Notes: generated from the sequence alone by a model not told the origin. A DNA stretch of 34,454 nt from Candidatus Bacteroides pullicola (GCA_019115825.1 DXCV01000083.1:1-34454); one strand, 5' to 3'. Shown: positions 17,171 to 25,594, counted from the first letter of the stretch. Numbers and translations: made by a program.

Positions 17171-17178
17171 TACCTTTG
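17171..17178 (+). promoter_or_regulatory. -7 promoter element of the MATE gene
   Basis: TACCTTTG fits TAnnTTTG. It lies 60 bases upstream of the ATG at 17239 and 32 bases from the divergent element at 17131-17138. Confidence 0.7.
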
Positions 17179-17238
17179 CGCGGATTTTTATCCCTCGTCA
17201 ACTCCTATACATTATATAATATAAAGAGACATAAGCGT

Positions 17239-18600
17239 ATGAACCAAAACAATCCTCATCTCATGGGCACGGAGCCCATCGGCAAATTGCTTTTGCAATA
17301 TTCCATTCCTGCCATCATCGGCATGACCATTGTTTCGCTTTACAACATCATCGACAGCATCTTCATCGGACACGGTGTGGGTGCCATGGCCATCGCGGGC
17401 CTTGCCATCACCTTCCCGATGATGAACCTGACGGCCGCCTTCGGCAACCTGGTGTCGGCAGGCGGCTCCACAATCTCGTCCATTCGCTTGGGTCAGAAGG
17501 ACATGGAGGGCGTCAACAAAGTGCTGGGCAACACGCTGATGCTCTGCATCATCAACTCCATCATCTTCGGAGGATTGTCCTTCCTCTTCCTCGACCCCAT
17601 CTTGCGCTTCTTCGGGGCGAGCGGCGAGACCCTTCCCTATGCACGCGACTTCATGCAGATTATCTTGGCGGGCACACCCTTCGCCTACGTGATGATAGGT
17701 ATGAACTACGTGATGCGTGCCACGGGCCATCCCAAGAAGGCCATGCTGACGTCCATGACCAGCGTGTTGGTCAACGTGATACTAGCACCGCTGTTCATCT
17801 TCCAGTTCGACTGGGGAATCCGCGGTGCCGCCCTGGCCACGGTGTGTTCGCAGTTCATCGGAATGCTGTGGGTGCTCAACCACTTCCTCAACAAGAAAAA
17901 CGACATCCGCCTGCAACGTCCCTACCTCAAACTGGAGCGGCGCATCGTGGGGGATATCTTCTCCATCGGCATGTCGCCCTTCCTGATGAACGTCACGGCC
18001 TGCGTCATCGTCATCATCATCAACAATGCCCTGCGCAACCATGGAGGAGACCTGGCCATCGGCTCGTATGGCATCATCAACCGCCTGCTGATGCTCTACC
18101 TGATGATTGTCATGGGTCTGACCATGGGTATGCAGCCTATCATCGGCTACAACTTCGGTGCACGCAAGCCCGAACGAGTGAAGCAGACGCTGTGCCTGGC
18201 CATCACTTGGGGCGTGTGCATCACCACCAGCGGCTTCCTCATCTGCGAGTTATTCCCCCATGCCGTGTCGGCGGTGTTTACCAGCGATGATGTCCTCATC
18301 GACATGGCGGCACACGGGTTGCGCATCTGCGTGGCCATGTTCCCGGTCATCGGGGCGCAAATTGTCATCGGCAACTTCTTCCAAAACATCGGCCTGGCCA
18401 AGATGAGCCTCTTCCTCTCCCTGACGCGCCAGCTCATCTACCTTCTGCCCTGCCTGCTCGTCTTCCCCGGCATCTGGGGATTGGACGGCGTATGGGCCAG
18501 CCTGCCAGTGAGCGACCTGCTGGCGTTTCTGACGGCGGTAGGGGCGTTGGTGTGGTATATGAAGAGACAAAAGCGAAAAGAGCAGGCAGAAACCGTCTGA
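17239..18600 (+). CDS. MATE-family multidrug/cation exporter
   Basis: A 453-residue inner-membrane antiporter of the MATE family with about 12 hydrophobic helices. The N-terminus has the family pattern MGTEPIGKLLLQYSIPAIIGM, followed by NIIDSIFIGHGVGAMAIAGLAITFP. The second half repeats the arrangement (LLMLYLMIVMGLTMGMQPIIGYNFGA). The PIGKLLLQYSIPAI opening resembles the MepA-like branch common in Bacteroidetes and Firmicutes. MATE proteins export cationic drugs or metabolites in exchange for H+ or Na+; the substrate here is unknown. The start is the ATG at 17239. The frame is open upstream to 17116, but that stretch includes the -7 element. It ends eight bases before the convergent kinase-like gene. 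Confidence 0.92.
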   Translation: MNQNNPHLMGTEPIGKLLLQYSIPAIIGMTIVSLYNIIDSIFIGHGVGAMAIAGLAITFPMMNLTAAFGNLVSAGGSTISSIRLGQKDMEGVNKVLGNTLMLCIINSIIFGGLSFLFLDPILRFFGASGETLPYARDFMQIILAGTPFAYVMIGMNYVMRATGHPKKAMLTSMTSVLVNVILAPLFIFQFDWGIRGAALATVCSQFIGMLWVLNHFLNKKNDIRLQRPYLKLERRIVGDIFSIGMSPFLMNVTACVIVIIINNALRNHGGDLAIGSYGIINRLLMLYLMIVMGLTMGMQPIIGYNFGARKPERVKQTLCLAITWGVCITTSGFLICELFPHAVSAVFTSDDVLIDMAAHGLRICVAMFPVIGAQIVIGNFFQNIGLAKMSLFLSLTRQLIYLLPCLLVFPGIWGLDGVWASLPVSDLLAFLTAVGALVWYMKRQKRKEQAETV

Positions 18601-18607
18601 CAATAAA

Positions 18608-19287
18608 TCATAAGAAACGAGGGGACAGACTCCGATAGGTACTGTACCCCTCGTTTCCTGTAGGATAAATAATGGTATCAATGAAATAGAGATGGCCATC
18701 TGTCCCCTTCAACACATTATTAGGCAGAGCATCAAAAATATCATATTCGCCATTCGAGAAATATTCGCCTTCCAATTGGGGCAGAAAGCCGCTACATATC
18801 AAGGCATCGGCTATCTCCTGGGGCGTAGCCTCACGTTCCGCATGAATAAAGGGTTGCACCAAGACGGCACAAACATTGCCCTCGTGGTTAAGAACAAAAC
18901 CTATAGGTCATAAGCACAGTCCGGAAAATAAAAATTATGAGCCTGTATACGCTCAAAAAAAGCATTCAAATTATCATCCGCATAACGAAAATCATTCAAC
19001 TTAAACACAAGATCGGCATCACGTGCCGAATAGACTTCATTCTCGGATCCCCGATCCACATAGTCACCCAACAGGGAAGAATCTTCCAACCAACACCCCG
19101 TTTCTATTGCATACCGTCTGAGCGCATGGATTTGGACTCCCTTGCAATACGATGTTCCCGCAAGCGCTTGAATTGATTCAAGCGTTCGCTGCGCGACATT
19201 GGCTGCTTCTGCCAAGCGGCTACGGAATTTTTTTTCTGTTCCGTCACTCGGCGATGATACTCGTTGATGATTGCCATTATCTTCCAT
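18608..19287 (-). pseudogene. Polyvalent-protein-type kinase-like gene, broken by a 1-base frameshift
   Basis: Two adjacent minus-strand frames together make one protein of about 226 residues. The first (19287 to 18901) ends FPDCAYDL and then TAG. The second frame, read through to 18608, begins IGFVLNHEGN right at the break and continues to QPFIHAE. Adding one base near 18904-18909 (GACCT-ATAGGT) restores a continuous CAYDLIGFVLN. Kinase-like marks are visible: GSENEVY, VFKLND with a possible ATP-contacting Lys, LPNNVLKGTDG as catalytic loop and YFIDT in the DFG position. This resembles the putative polyvalent-protein kinase domain found on Bacteroidales mobile elements (from memory, moderate certainty). 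The gene is more AT-rich than its neighbours. A sequencing error or programmed frameshifting could also explain the break. Confidence 0.75.
18614..18657. terminator. Inverted repeat inside the kinase-like gene's 3' end; bidirectional terminator candidate
   Basis: GAAACGAGGGG (18614-18624) and CCCCTCGTTTC (18647-18657) form a perfect 11-bp stem with a 22-nt loop. It lies 13 bases past the MATE stop. On the other strand it forms the last codons of the kinase-like gene, followed there by TTATGATTTATTG. Confidence 0.55.
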
Positions 19288-19306
19288 TTTAAACGTTCTA
19301 TGGACG

Positions 19307-19314
19307 CAAATATA
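19307..19314 (-). promoter_or_regulatory. -7 promoter element of the kinase-like gene
   Basis: On the minus strand TATATTTG fits TAnnTTTG and lies 19 bases before the ATG at 19287. This decides the start against a longer frame from 19347, which would include the promoter. Confidence 0.7.
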
Positions 19315-19368
19315 CGCATTTATCTCTATTAAATCATCACCAAGCATCTGATTTTACAGAATAATCGC

Positions 19369-19376
19369 TACCTTTG
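19369..19376 (+). promoter_or_regulatory. -7 promoter element of the DUF2582 gene
   Basis: TACCTTTG fits TAnnTTTG and lies 33 bases before the ATG at 19410. Confidence 0.65.
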
Positions 19377-19409
19377 CCTGCGAAACCCTAACTTAAATAT
19401 CTCGATCTT

Positions 19410-19637
19410 ATGAACGTACAAAACATTGGAGAAAACGCCGGCATCGTCTGGAGACAGCTGGCAAGCGAACACCGCAAGTGGCAATATGACGAAGTGAAAG
19501 CGGCCACCGGCTTGGCCGACCGCGACCTGAACGCAGCCATCGGATGGCTGGCACGTGAAGGCAAGGTGGAAATCGAGGAGAGCAAGGTGGGTCGCAAGAC
19601 CATCATCTACCTCACGCTGTGTTACTACATCAGCTGA
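19410..19637 (+). CDS. DUF2582-type winged-helix protein
   Basis: A 75-residue basic winged-helix protein. It has the pattern of the DUF2582 family, which is common and highly conserved in Bacteroidetes. Visible are an N-terminal helix (NIGENAGIVWRQL), a helix-turn-helix (YDEVKAATGLADRDLNAAIGWLAREGKV) and a beta-wing (VEIEESKVGRKTIIYLTL). Its function is not known; DNA binding is likely from the fold only. It has its own promoter and an intrinsic terminator 23 bases after the stop, so it is a single-gene transcript. It is divergent from the kinase-like gene and convergent to the ABC permease gene. Confidence 0.88.
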   Translation: MNVQNIGENAGIVWRQLASEHRKWQYDEVKAATGLADRDLNAAIGWLAREGKVEIEESKVGRKTIIYLTLCYYIS

Positions 19638-19659
19638 CACCGACCTGTGGGTACAAGAC

Positions 19660-19691
19660 AAGGGGAGCTCCTCGCGGGGTTCCCCTTTTCT
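19660..19691 (+). terminator. Intrinsic terminator of the DUF2582 gene
   Basis: AAGGGGA (19660-19666) pairs with TCCCCTT (19681-19687) around a 14-nt GC-rich loop and runs into TTC TAT. It could also serve the converging ABC permease gene that ends at 19712. Confidence 0.75.
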
Positions 19692-19711
19692 ATGTTCCTA
19701 TGTCCAACAAG

Positions 19712-22033
19712 TCACTCGGTCTTGATACTCTCCACCGGATTCTCCCCCGCTATGCGCCAAGCCTTGAGAACGACGATGCAGACAATGAGCACCAACAAAG
19801 CCACGCCCACCCCGACAAACCTGCCGGGAGACAACAACGCACTGTCCGCGAACTGCTGCATCCACTGGCCGGACACATACCACGAGACGAACAAGCCGAT
19901 GACAATGGCCGGAGCAGCTACCCGAAGAATGTCTGCCGAGAACAGCCGCAAGATGTCACGAGCCATGGCACCGTTCACCTTGCGGATGGCAATCTCCTTC
20001 GAACGGCGTTCGGTCTCGTCGCTGACGTAGCCGATAAGACCCATCAATACCATAAGGACAATGCACAGCGTTGTAACCCACACCATATTGCGGAAGTGGG
20101 AGACACTCTCGTTTTGCTGGCGGCGAATCTCCTGATAGGTCGTGAACTCCAGCCCCAGATTGGGATAGGTCTCTGCCGTGAAGGCATTCAGTTTCTTCAG
20201 ATTCTCGTCTACCGGGGCTTTCAGACGGACGTTGAAGCAGCGCAGGCGGTCGCCCAGAATGAAGGAGGTGCAGGTCTGCTCCATGAAGAAGCCCATGTTG
20301 CGCACATCGTCCACCACGCCCACGATGACCGGCGGTTCCTCCAAACCGGCCCAACCGGGGATAATGGGCAACTGCCGTCCGATGGCCGTGTCGCCCCACT
20401 TCATCGTCTCCACCGTAGTCTTGCCCACCAGTGCTTCTCCCCGATGTCGGGGCCAGGAGCCTTCCAAGAGCTTCAAGCCGGTCACTTGGGGGAAGTCCTT
20501 GTCAATGACCATGAAGTGCAGCGGGCAGATGAAGTTGCCTTGGTTGTCCGTCAGGCGGTTGGTGCTGTAATGCGCCAACAGGTTATTTCCGCTGACTGCC
20601 ACCGCCTCCACATATGACTCGCGGCGGATGGCATCGGCCACGCCTTCCGTCCTGTCCAAGCTGCCGGACAACAGCCCTACCGCCAGTCCCTCGGAGCGGA
20701 ACCCCACGCTGCGGCTCATCAGGTCGTGATACTGCCACACCGTGGTGAGCAACAGCCCGCTGATGAAGGCCACGCCCACGAACTGCACGAACAGCAGCCC
20801 CCGCTTCCACGAACGCTTGCCATCCGTATAGCGGCGGAACACCTGCGTCACAGGAATCCGGGCATACAACCGTCCCGGCAAGAACCCCGTCACCACAAAC
20901 AACACTGCCACCAGCCCCAATGGCACGTAGAGCGTACGAATGGTAAAGAGGTCGGCCAAGCGACTGCCCAACAGGTCTTCCAACGGGTCGCTGAACATAG
21001 CCATCAACAGCCCGGCGCAAGCAACGGCAACGAGCAACAAACAGCCCGTCTCCCACAGACACATACCCAGGATTTGTCCGCCTGAGGCACCGTTACACTT
21101 ATGCACGCCCACCGCCTTAGCCCGGCGGCTCATCGTGGCCACGGCACTCAGCACATAGTTCATGGCCGAGACAAAGAAGATGGAGAAGCCCAGCACCGCC
21201 AGGATGACCAGCCTCCGCGTGGTGTCCGGTAAAGAGCGGTACACCCGGTAGAGCGGCAACACGCTGTATTCCGTCACCACGTCCTCGCCCAGATGGGTGT
21301 CGGTGTATTGCTCCACTGCCTTTTGCACCCGCTCGTTCATCCGCTCCACGTCCTCAGGGTGTTTCAGCCGGAAGAGGACGGAGTAGATGTTGTTCGTCCC
21401 CCACGTGCCCTTGCCGAATCCCCAATCCATGAACGCCTGGGAGAGAACCATGTCGTGGGGCATGATGCTGTTGCGGGGCACGTCGGCATAGATGCCCCGG
21501 ATGGTGACATTAAACTGCTTCTCCACGGACAACTCCCTGCCAATGGGGTTCTCGTCGCCGAAGAGCTCCCGCGCCTTGCTCTGCGAGATGAAAGCGTTGC
21601 CCTTCAAGGCCAGGTCGCGCGGATTGCCTTGCAGGATCGGCAAGCCGGTAGTCTGGAAATAGAGCGTGTCCGCAAAGAGGACAGAAAAGCTTTCCAGCTT
21701 CTTGTCCTCCAGGTAGAGGGTGGGCTGCCAGAAATTGCTGCTCAGGCTGGCACTCTCTATCAGGTCGGGCATGGCTTCCCACAGGTCGGCGGCAGCCGGC
21801 TGGTACGTACCGTAATTGTATTCCTCCTCGGGGACGCCCTGTTTCACATCGCGCATCCGCAGCGTGACCAGCGTTTCCGGCTCCTCGTAGAAGCGGTCAA
21901 AACTCAGTTCGTAGGCTATCTGCGCAAAGAGCAGCACGCCCACCAGCAGCCCCAGCGTCAGCGACACCAGCTTGATGAAGGTGGACGAGCGGCCACGGCG
22001 CAGGGTCTGGATTGTATAGTATAGATACCTCAT
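19712..22033 (-). CDS. MacB/FtsX-type ABC permease (second copy of the cluster)
   Basis: A 773-residue inner-membrane permease with two MacB/FtsX modules. A first helix (about residues 18-40) is followed by a large periplasmic domain. Three helices come near 290-410 with RRAKAVGVHKCNGASGGQILGM, then another helix (GLLFVQFVGVAFISGLLL), a second periplasmic domain, and three C-terminal helices with RRSKEIAIRKVNGAMARDI. That gives eight helices. Such permeases work with a MacB/LolD-type ATPase in export or signalling across the envelope, not in import. It is a paralogue of the permease at 23080-25395; the cluster order is permease, ATPase, permease. Substrate is unknown. It is probably expressed from the sigma-54 promoter upstream of the first permease. 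Confidence 0.9.
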   Translation of the reverse strand: MRYLYYTIQTLRRGRSSTFIKLVSLTLGLLVGVLLFAQIAYELSFDRFYEEPETLVTLRMRDVKQGVPEEEYNYGTYQPAAADLWEAMPDLIESASLSSNFWQPTLYLEDKKLESFSVLFADTLYFQTTGLPILQGNPRDLALKGNAFISQSKARELFGDENPIGRELSVEKQFNVTIRGIYADVPRNSIMPHDMVLSQAFMDWGFGKGTWGTNNIYSVLFRLKHPEDVERMNERVQKAVEQYTDTHLGEDVVTEYSVLPLYRVYRSLPDTTRRLVILAVLGFSIFFVSAMNYVLSAVATMSRRAKAVGVHKCNGASGGQILGMCLWETGCLLLVAVACAGLLMAMFSDPLEDLLGSRLADLFTIRTLYVPLGLVAVLFVVTGFLPGRLYARIPVTQVFRRYTDGKRSWKRGLLFVQFVGVAFISGLLLTTVWQYHDLMSRSVGFRSEGLAVGLLSGSLDRTEGVADAIRRESYVEAVAVSGNNLLAHYSTNRLTDNQGNFICPLHFMVIDKDFPQVTGLKLLEGSWPRHRGEALVGKTTVETMKWGDTAIGRQLPIIPGWAGLEEPPVIVGVVDDVRNMGFFMEQTCTSFILGDRLRCFNVRLKAPVDENLKKLNAFTAETYPNLGLEFTTYQEIRRQQNESVSHFRNMVWVTTLCIVLMVLMGLIGYVSDETERRSKEIAIRKVNGAMARDILRLFSADILRVAAPAIVIGLFVSWYVSGQWMQQFADSALLSPGRFVGVGVALLVLIVCIVVLKAWRIAGENPVESIKTE

Positions 22034-22160
22034 TTTAATTAAGAATTAAGAATTAAGAATGAAGAATGATGAATGATGAATGATGAATTAAGAATTAAGA
22101 ATTAAGAATGAAGCATCGAATGCACAGCAAATTCTTCATTCATCATTCTTCATTCTTCAT
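22034..22160. repeat. Simple-repeat spacer (AATTAAGAATGAAGAATGATG types)
   Basis: The gap between the ATPase and the second permease is almost wholly imperfect repeats of GAATTAA, GAATGAA and GAATGATG. The right end (ATTCTTCATTCATCATTCTTC-like) is the reverse complement of the left, so the RNA could fold into a long AT-rich stem with its loop near 22115. Confidence 0.75.
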
Positions 22161-22162
22161 TT

Positions 22163-22843
22163 TCAAAGGTTGTTCTTCGTATTCGCCACAATGCTTCCGT
22201 CGAACAGATGCACCGTGCGGTGGGCATAGGAGGCATCGTGCTGCGAGTGTGTCACCATAACGATGGTCGTGCCTTCCTTGTTCAGCTCGGTGAGGAGGTT
22301 CATCACCTCGGCGCCGTTCTTGGAGTCAAGGTTACCGGTCGGCTCGTCCGCCAGGATGAGCTTGGGGGTGGTCACCACGGCACGGGCGATGGCCACGCGC
22401 TGCTGCTGACCGCCGCTGAGTTGCTGGGGGAAATGCTTGGCACGGTGGCCGATGTTCATGCGGCGCAGGATGTCGTCCACCATCCGTTTCCGTTCAGCGG
22501 ACTTAATGCCGAGGTACGTCAGGGGAAGCTCCACATTCTCGAAGACGTTGAGTTCGTCTATCAAGTTGAAGCTCTGAAAGACGAAGCCCAGCTTGCCCTT
22601 GCGGACGCGGGTGCGCTCCTTCTCCTTGAGGTTGGCCACCTCCTCGCCCAGGAGCTTGTAACTGCCCTCGGTGGGGTTGTCCAGCAGGCCGAGGATATTC
22701 AATAAGGTAGACTTGCCACAGCCCGAGGGGCCCATGATGGCTACGAATTCGCCTTCCTTCACTTCGAGGTTGACGTGGTTCAAGGCTACGGTTTCCACTT
22801 CCGTCGTGCGGAAGACTTTGCTGATGTCGTTAATCTGAATCAT
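22163..22843 (-). CDS. ABC transporter ATPase (MacB/LolD family)
   Basis: A 226-residue ATPase that powers the flanking FtsX-type permeases. Walker A is GPSGCGKST (residues 38-46), a Q-loop lies in [10 protein letters not shown], the ABC signature is LSGGQQQR, Walker B is [13 protein letters not shown] and the switch His is in VTHSQ. Length and the PTGNLDS motif put it with the LolD/MacB/FtsE group. It lies between two paralogous permeases of the same strand, so one ATPase probably serves both. The spacers on both sides are repeat-filled: palindromic array 2 upstream and simple repeats downstream. No TAnnTTTG promoter was found in the upstream spacer. Confidence 0.95.
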   Translation of the reverse strand: MIQINDISKVFRTTEVETVALNHVNLEVKEGEFVAIMGPSGCGKSTLLNILGLLDNPTEGSYKLLGEEVANLKEKERTRVRKGKLGFVFQSFNLIDELNVFENVELPLTYLGIKSAERKRMVDDILRRMNIGHRAKHFPQQLSGGQQQRVAIARAVVTTPKLILADEPTGNLDSKNGAEVMNLLTELNKEGTTIVMVTHSQHDASYAHRTVHLFDGSIVANTKNNL

Positions 22844-22896
22844 AAGAGTATCGTTTTAATTATTAGTTATCCACATTGGGTTTATTGTTTCATTCC

Positions 22897-23072
22897 GTTT
22901 CATCCATACTGTAACGGCGTTTCATCCGTATTGTAACGGCGTTTCATCCGTATTGTAACGGCGTTACATCCGTACTGTAACGGTGTCACACCCGTACTGT
23001 GACAGCCTCACACCCGTACTGTGAAGCCCTCACATCCGTACTGTGAAGCCCTCACACCCGTACTGTGACAAA
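22897..23072. repeat. Palindromic tandem array 2 (eight 22-bp units)
   Basis: Eight units start every 22 bases from 22897 (last at 23051), each with a 6-nt arm, 7-nt loop, 6-nt arm and 3-nt linker. Units 1-3 are GTTTCA/TGTAAC (one mismatch). Unit 4 is GTTACA/TGTAAC and unit 5 is GTCACA/TGTGAC, both perfect. Units 6-7 are CTCACA/TGTGAA and unit 8 is CTCACA/TGTGAC (one mismatch each). Loops are TCCATAC, TCCGTAT, TCCGTAC or CCCGTAC. The array lies just past the stop of the first permease and before the ATPase. Confidence 0.94.
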
Positions 23073-23079
23073 CTGTGCC

Positions 23080-25395
23080 CTACTCGTTCTTCAGGCTGAG
23101 CACGGGATTCTCGTTGGCGATGTGCCACGTGCGCCACAAGACGCAGGCCAGGATGACCAGCAGGTTGACCAACGCCACGAGCACATACACCGCCCAGCCG
23201 CCGGGCACGGTGACGGAGAACATCTCCAGCCACAAGCCGTTGACGTAGGCCGACGCGCCCACGCCGAGGAGCACCGCTGGCAGGGCCACCCAGAGGATGT
23301 CGCGCCCCAAGAGTTCGAGGATGCCCCCGGCCTCCGCGCCGTTGACCTTGCGTATGGCTATCTCCTTGCTCCTGCGTTGCACCTCGTCGGCGGTGTAGCC
23401 CAGCAGGCCCATCAGCATGATGAAGAACATGACGATGGCGGCCACTACCATAGCGTTGCGCAGGACGCGGACGGGGTTGTAGAGATTCTCCGCCTGCTGC
23501 TGCATGGAGTAAACATCGACGCTACGCCCCGGGAAAGCATCGGCCAATGCCTGCTGCAATTTCAAGAGATTGTCGCCAAATGGCTCTTTCAGTTTGAAGG
23601 TGAAGATTCCATACGGGTAATACATATAGGAAGCGATGAAGGGCATCGGCTTTTGGAAAAAACCCTCTATCTGGAAATCCTTCAGAAGTCCCACCACTTT
23701 GACATGCTGCCCGTCAATATCTTGCGTGCGGCCTACCACGTCGTTTCCCCAGTGCATCATCTCGGCAAAGGTCTCGTTCACGACCACCTCATTGCCTACA
23801 CGCGGCATACGCCCTTGCAAGAGGGTCATACCCATTACCTCGACATAATTGTCCGCCCAAACGTCGTAACGCGAGGAGAAGAGCGGTTGTCCGTCTTCGC
23901 CCGGAATGAACGTACCGCTGTATCCGCTCACCGGATTGGAATTGGCAGAATAGGTCATCGCCTCCACATAAGGCATATTGAGGAACTTCGCCCGCACCTG
24001 GTCGCCGACCTCCTTGTTAACGCCTATCCATGTGGATATGGCCACACGGGAAGGGTCGAACCCCATGTCCTTGTCCAACACATAATTATATTGCGCTGTC
24101 ACCATCGTCATCACCCCGCAGATGAAGGCCACGCCGGCAAACTGTACGAAGAGCAGCGGACGCTTCCACCCCTTCTTGCCCTCGGTGTAGCGGCGGAACA
24201 CCTGCGTGACGGGTATCTTTGCAAAGAGATGTCCCGGCAGCACACCGCCCACCACAAAGAGCACAAGTATCGTCAGGGCCGGCACCCAAGCGCGTTGCCA
24301 GGTCAGCAGGTTGTGCAGACGGGTGCTGGCCGTGTCCTCCACAAAGTCCTGAAAAGCAAAGAGCAGAAACGCCATCATACAGAGTGACAACAGGATGATG
24401 ATGGCCGTCTCCGTCAGGAACATCCCGAAGATGCCCGCCCCACTGGCTCCGCTACACTTCTGCACACCCACGGCCTTGGCCCGACGGCTGAGGGAAGAAA
24501 TGGAAAGCAGTGCATAGTTCAGTGCGGCAATGAACAAGATGGCCAAGCCCATGACCAACAGGATGACTTTGGAGCGTTGCACGTCCTCGTAACCCCGGTA
24601 GGTGTCACGCAGGGGAGCAATCTTGGCTGCATAGCCGAAATATTTCTTGCTCTCCGCCGGGCGGTACTTGTCCATCATGGCATCCATGCGGCTGTTCATC
24701 GCCTCGGCATCCACGCCGGGCTTCAAGCGGACGTATTGCGGATAGGAGTCTCCCCCGTCCCACGAATAGTTGCTCAACTCGGCCGCCCACGATGGAGGCA
24801 TAGAGATGACAGCATCGGCCTTCACCGTAGTGTTGTCCGGCAGGTCGGCGTAGGTGCCGCGCACGGTGAGGTCGCGCTGGTAGTTGTAGCTGATGACCTT
24901 GCCAATGGGATCTTCTCCGCCAAACATACGCCGTGCCAAGGTCTCGCAGAGGTAAATGACGTTGGGTTGCTGGAGATCCTGCACGGGATTGCCCGTCAGC
25001 ACTTCGATGCCCATTGTTTGGAAGAAGAGGGAGTCGGCGGCAATCTTCGGCTCGTTGAAACGGGTATTGCCATAATAGAGCGGCTCGGAAGCCATCCAGC
25101 GGTTGGTGCAGGTGGCTGCCTCTACCTGTTCGGGGAAGCTCTCGAAAATGGCACCCACCACGGGGCCGCTGTTCTGCTGCTGCCAGTCGTACTTCTCGCC
25201 CTTGACGGTGAACTGGCTCCACACCTGGTAGAGGCGGTCATAATCCTTGAAACACGTGTCATAACTCTGCTCGAACGCCACGCGGGAGAAGAGCAGGATG
25301 CTCATGGTCAGTCCCAAGCCCAGGGACACAACCTTCAGCAGATTACTCCCTTTGGCATGGAGCAGGGAGCGGAGGATGTAATGGAAAGATTGCAT
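23080..25395 (-). CDS. MacB/FtsX-type ABC permease (first gene of the cluster)
   Basis: A 771-residue inner-membrane permease, paralogous to the one at 19712-22033. Helix 1 is near residues 20-38, followed by a periplasmic domain. A first FtsX module contains SLSRRAKAVGVQKCSGASGAGIFGM and three helices. LLFVQFAGVAFICGVM starts the second half, and the last module contains RRSKEIAIRKVNGAEAGGILELLG. The start is the ATG at 25395. It is the promoter-proximal gene: a near-consensus -24/-12 promoter lies about 40 bases upstream, and two activator-type palindromes lie beyond it. This places the transporter under the divergent sigma-54 activator. Exported substrate or signal is unknown; antimicrobial-peptide or lipid handling is possible but not shown. 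Confidence 0.9.
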   Translation of the reverse strand: MQSFHYILRSLLHAKGSNLLKVVSLGLGLTMSILLFSRVAFEQSYDTCFKDYDRLYQVWSQFTVKGEKYDWQQQNSGPVVGAIFESFPEQVEAATCTNRWMASEPLYYGNTRFNEPKIAADSLFFQTMGIEVLTGNPVQDLQQPNVIYLCETLARRMFGGEDPIGKVISYNYQRDLTVRGTYADLPDNTTVKADAVISMPPSWAAELSNYSWDGGDSYPQYVRLKPGVDAEAMNSRMDAMMDKYRPAESKKYFGYAAKIAPLRDTYRGYEDVQRSKVILLVMGLAILFIAALNYALLSISSLSRRAKAVGVQKCSGASGAGIFGMFLTETAIIILLSLCMMAFLLFAFQDFVEDTASTRLHNLLTWQRAWVPALTILVLFVVGGVLPGHLFAKIPVTQVFRRYTEGKKGWKRPLLFVQFAGVAFICGVMTMVTAQYNYVLDKDMGFDPSRVAISTWIGVNKEVGDQVRAKFLNMPYVEAMTYSANSNPVSGYSGTFIPGEDGQPLFSSRYDVWADNYVEVMGMTLLQGRMPRVGNEVVVNETFAEMMHWGNDVVGRTQDIDGQHVKVVGLLKDFQIEGFFQKPMPFIASYMYYPYGIFTFKLKEPFGDNLLKLQQALADAFPGRSVDVYSMQQQAENLYNPVRVLRNAMVVAAIVMFFIMLMGLLGYTADEVQRRSKEIAIRKVNGAEAGGILELLGRDILWVALPAVLLGVGASAYVNGLWLEMFSVTVPGGWAVYVLVALVNLLVILACVLWRTWHIANENPVLSLKNE

Positions 25396-25431
25396 ATCGT
25401 AAGTTTTTTATTGTTTTCCTATCCATGCTAA

Positions 25432-25448
25432 TGCCAAAACCGTGCCAA
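25432..25448 (-). promoter_or_regulatory. Sigma-54 (-24/-12) promoter of the ABC transporter genes
   Basis: The minus strand reads TTGGCACG (25448-25441), 4 nt, then TGGCA (25436-25432). Against YTGGCACG-N4-TTGCW the only mismatch is one T to G in the -12 box. The invariant GG and GC are kept with exactly 10 nt between them. Transcription would start near 25422, ahead of the ATG at 25395. Confidence 0.82.
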
Positions 25449-25502
25449 AACACATATCCATCAGATACACAATGGATAAACGGTATGCGTTTCCGGCGGG
25501 AG

Positions 25503-25540
25503 TGTCTAATTTTTAGACAGCAGCGTCTAATTATTAGACA
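25503..25540. promoter_or_regulatory. Two palindromic upstream activator sites
   Basis: GTCTAATTTTTAGAC (25504-25518, extended by a further T-A pair) and GTCTAATTATTAGAC (25525-25539) are the same 6-3-6 palindrome, centred 21 bp apart, about two helical turns. They lie 80-120 bp upstream of the predicted sigma-54 start, where an NtrC-type activator would bind. They are also 55-90 bp upstream of the activator gene's own -7 element. Confidence 0.8.
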
Positions 25541-25594
25541 CAACGGCCAACGATGCAAGCCGCGCCAGGTGAATCAGGTTTCAACCAAAAGCCC

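Noticed and set aside
18608..18862. Separate 84-residue gene
   Set aside because: It lacks its own promoter and starts at a TTG in the middle of a conserved segment; it is the second half of the frameshifted kinase-like gene.
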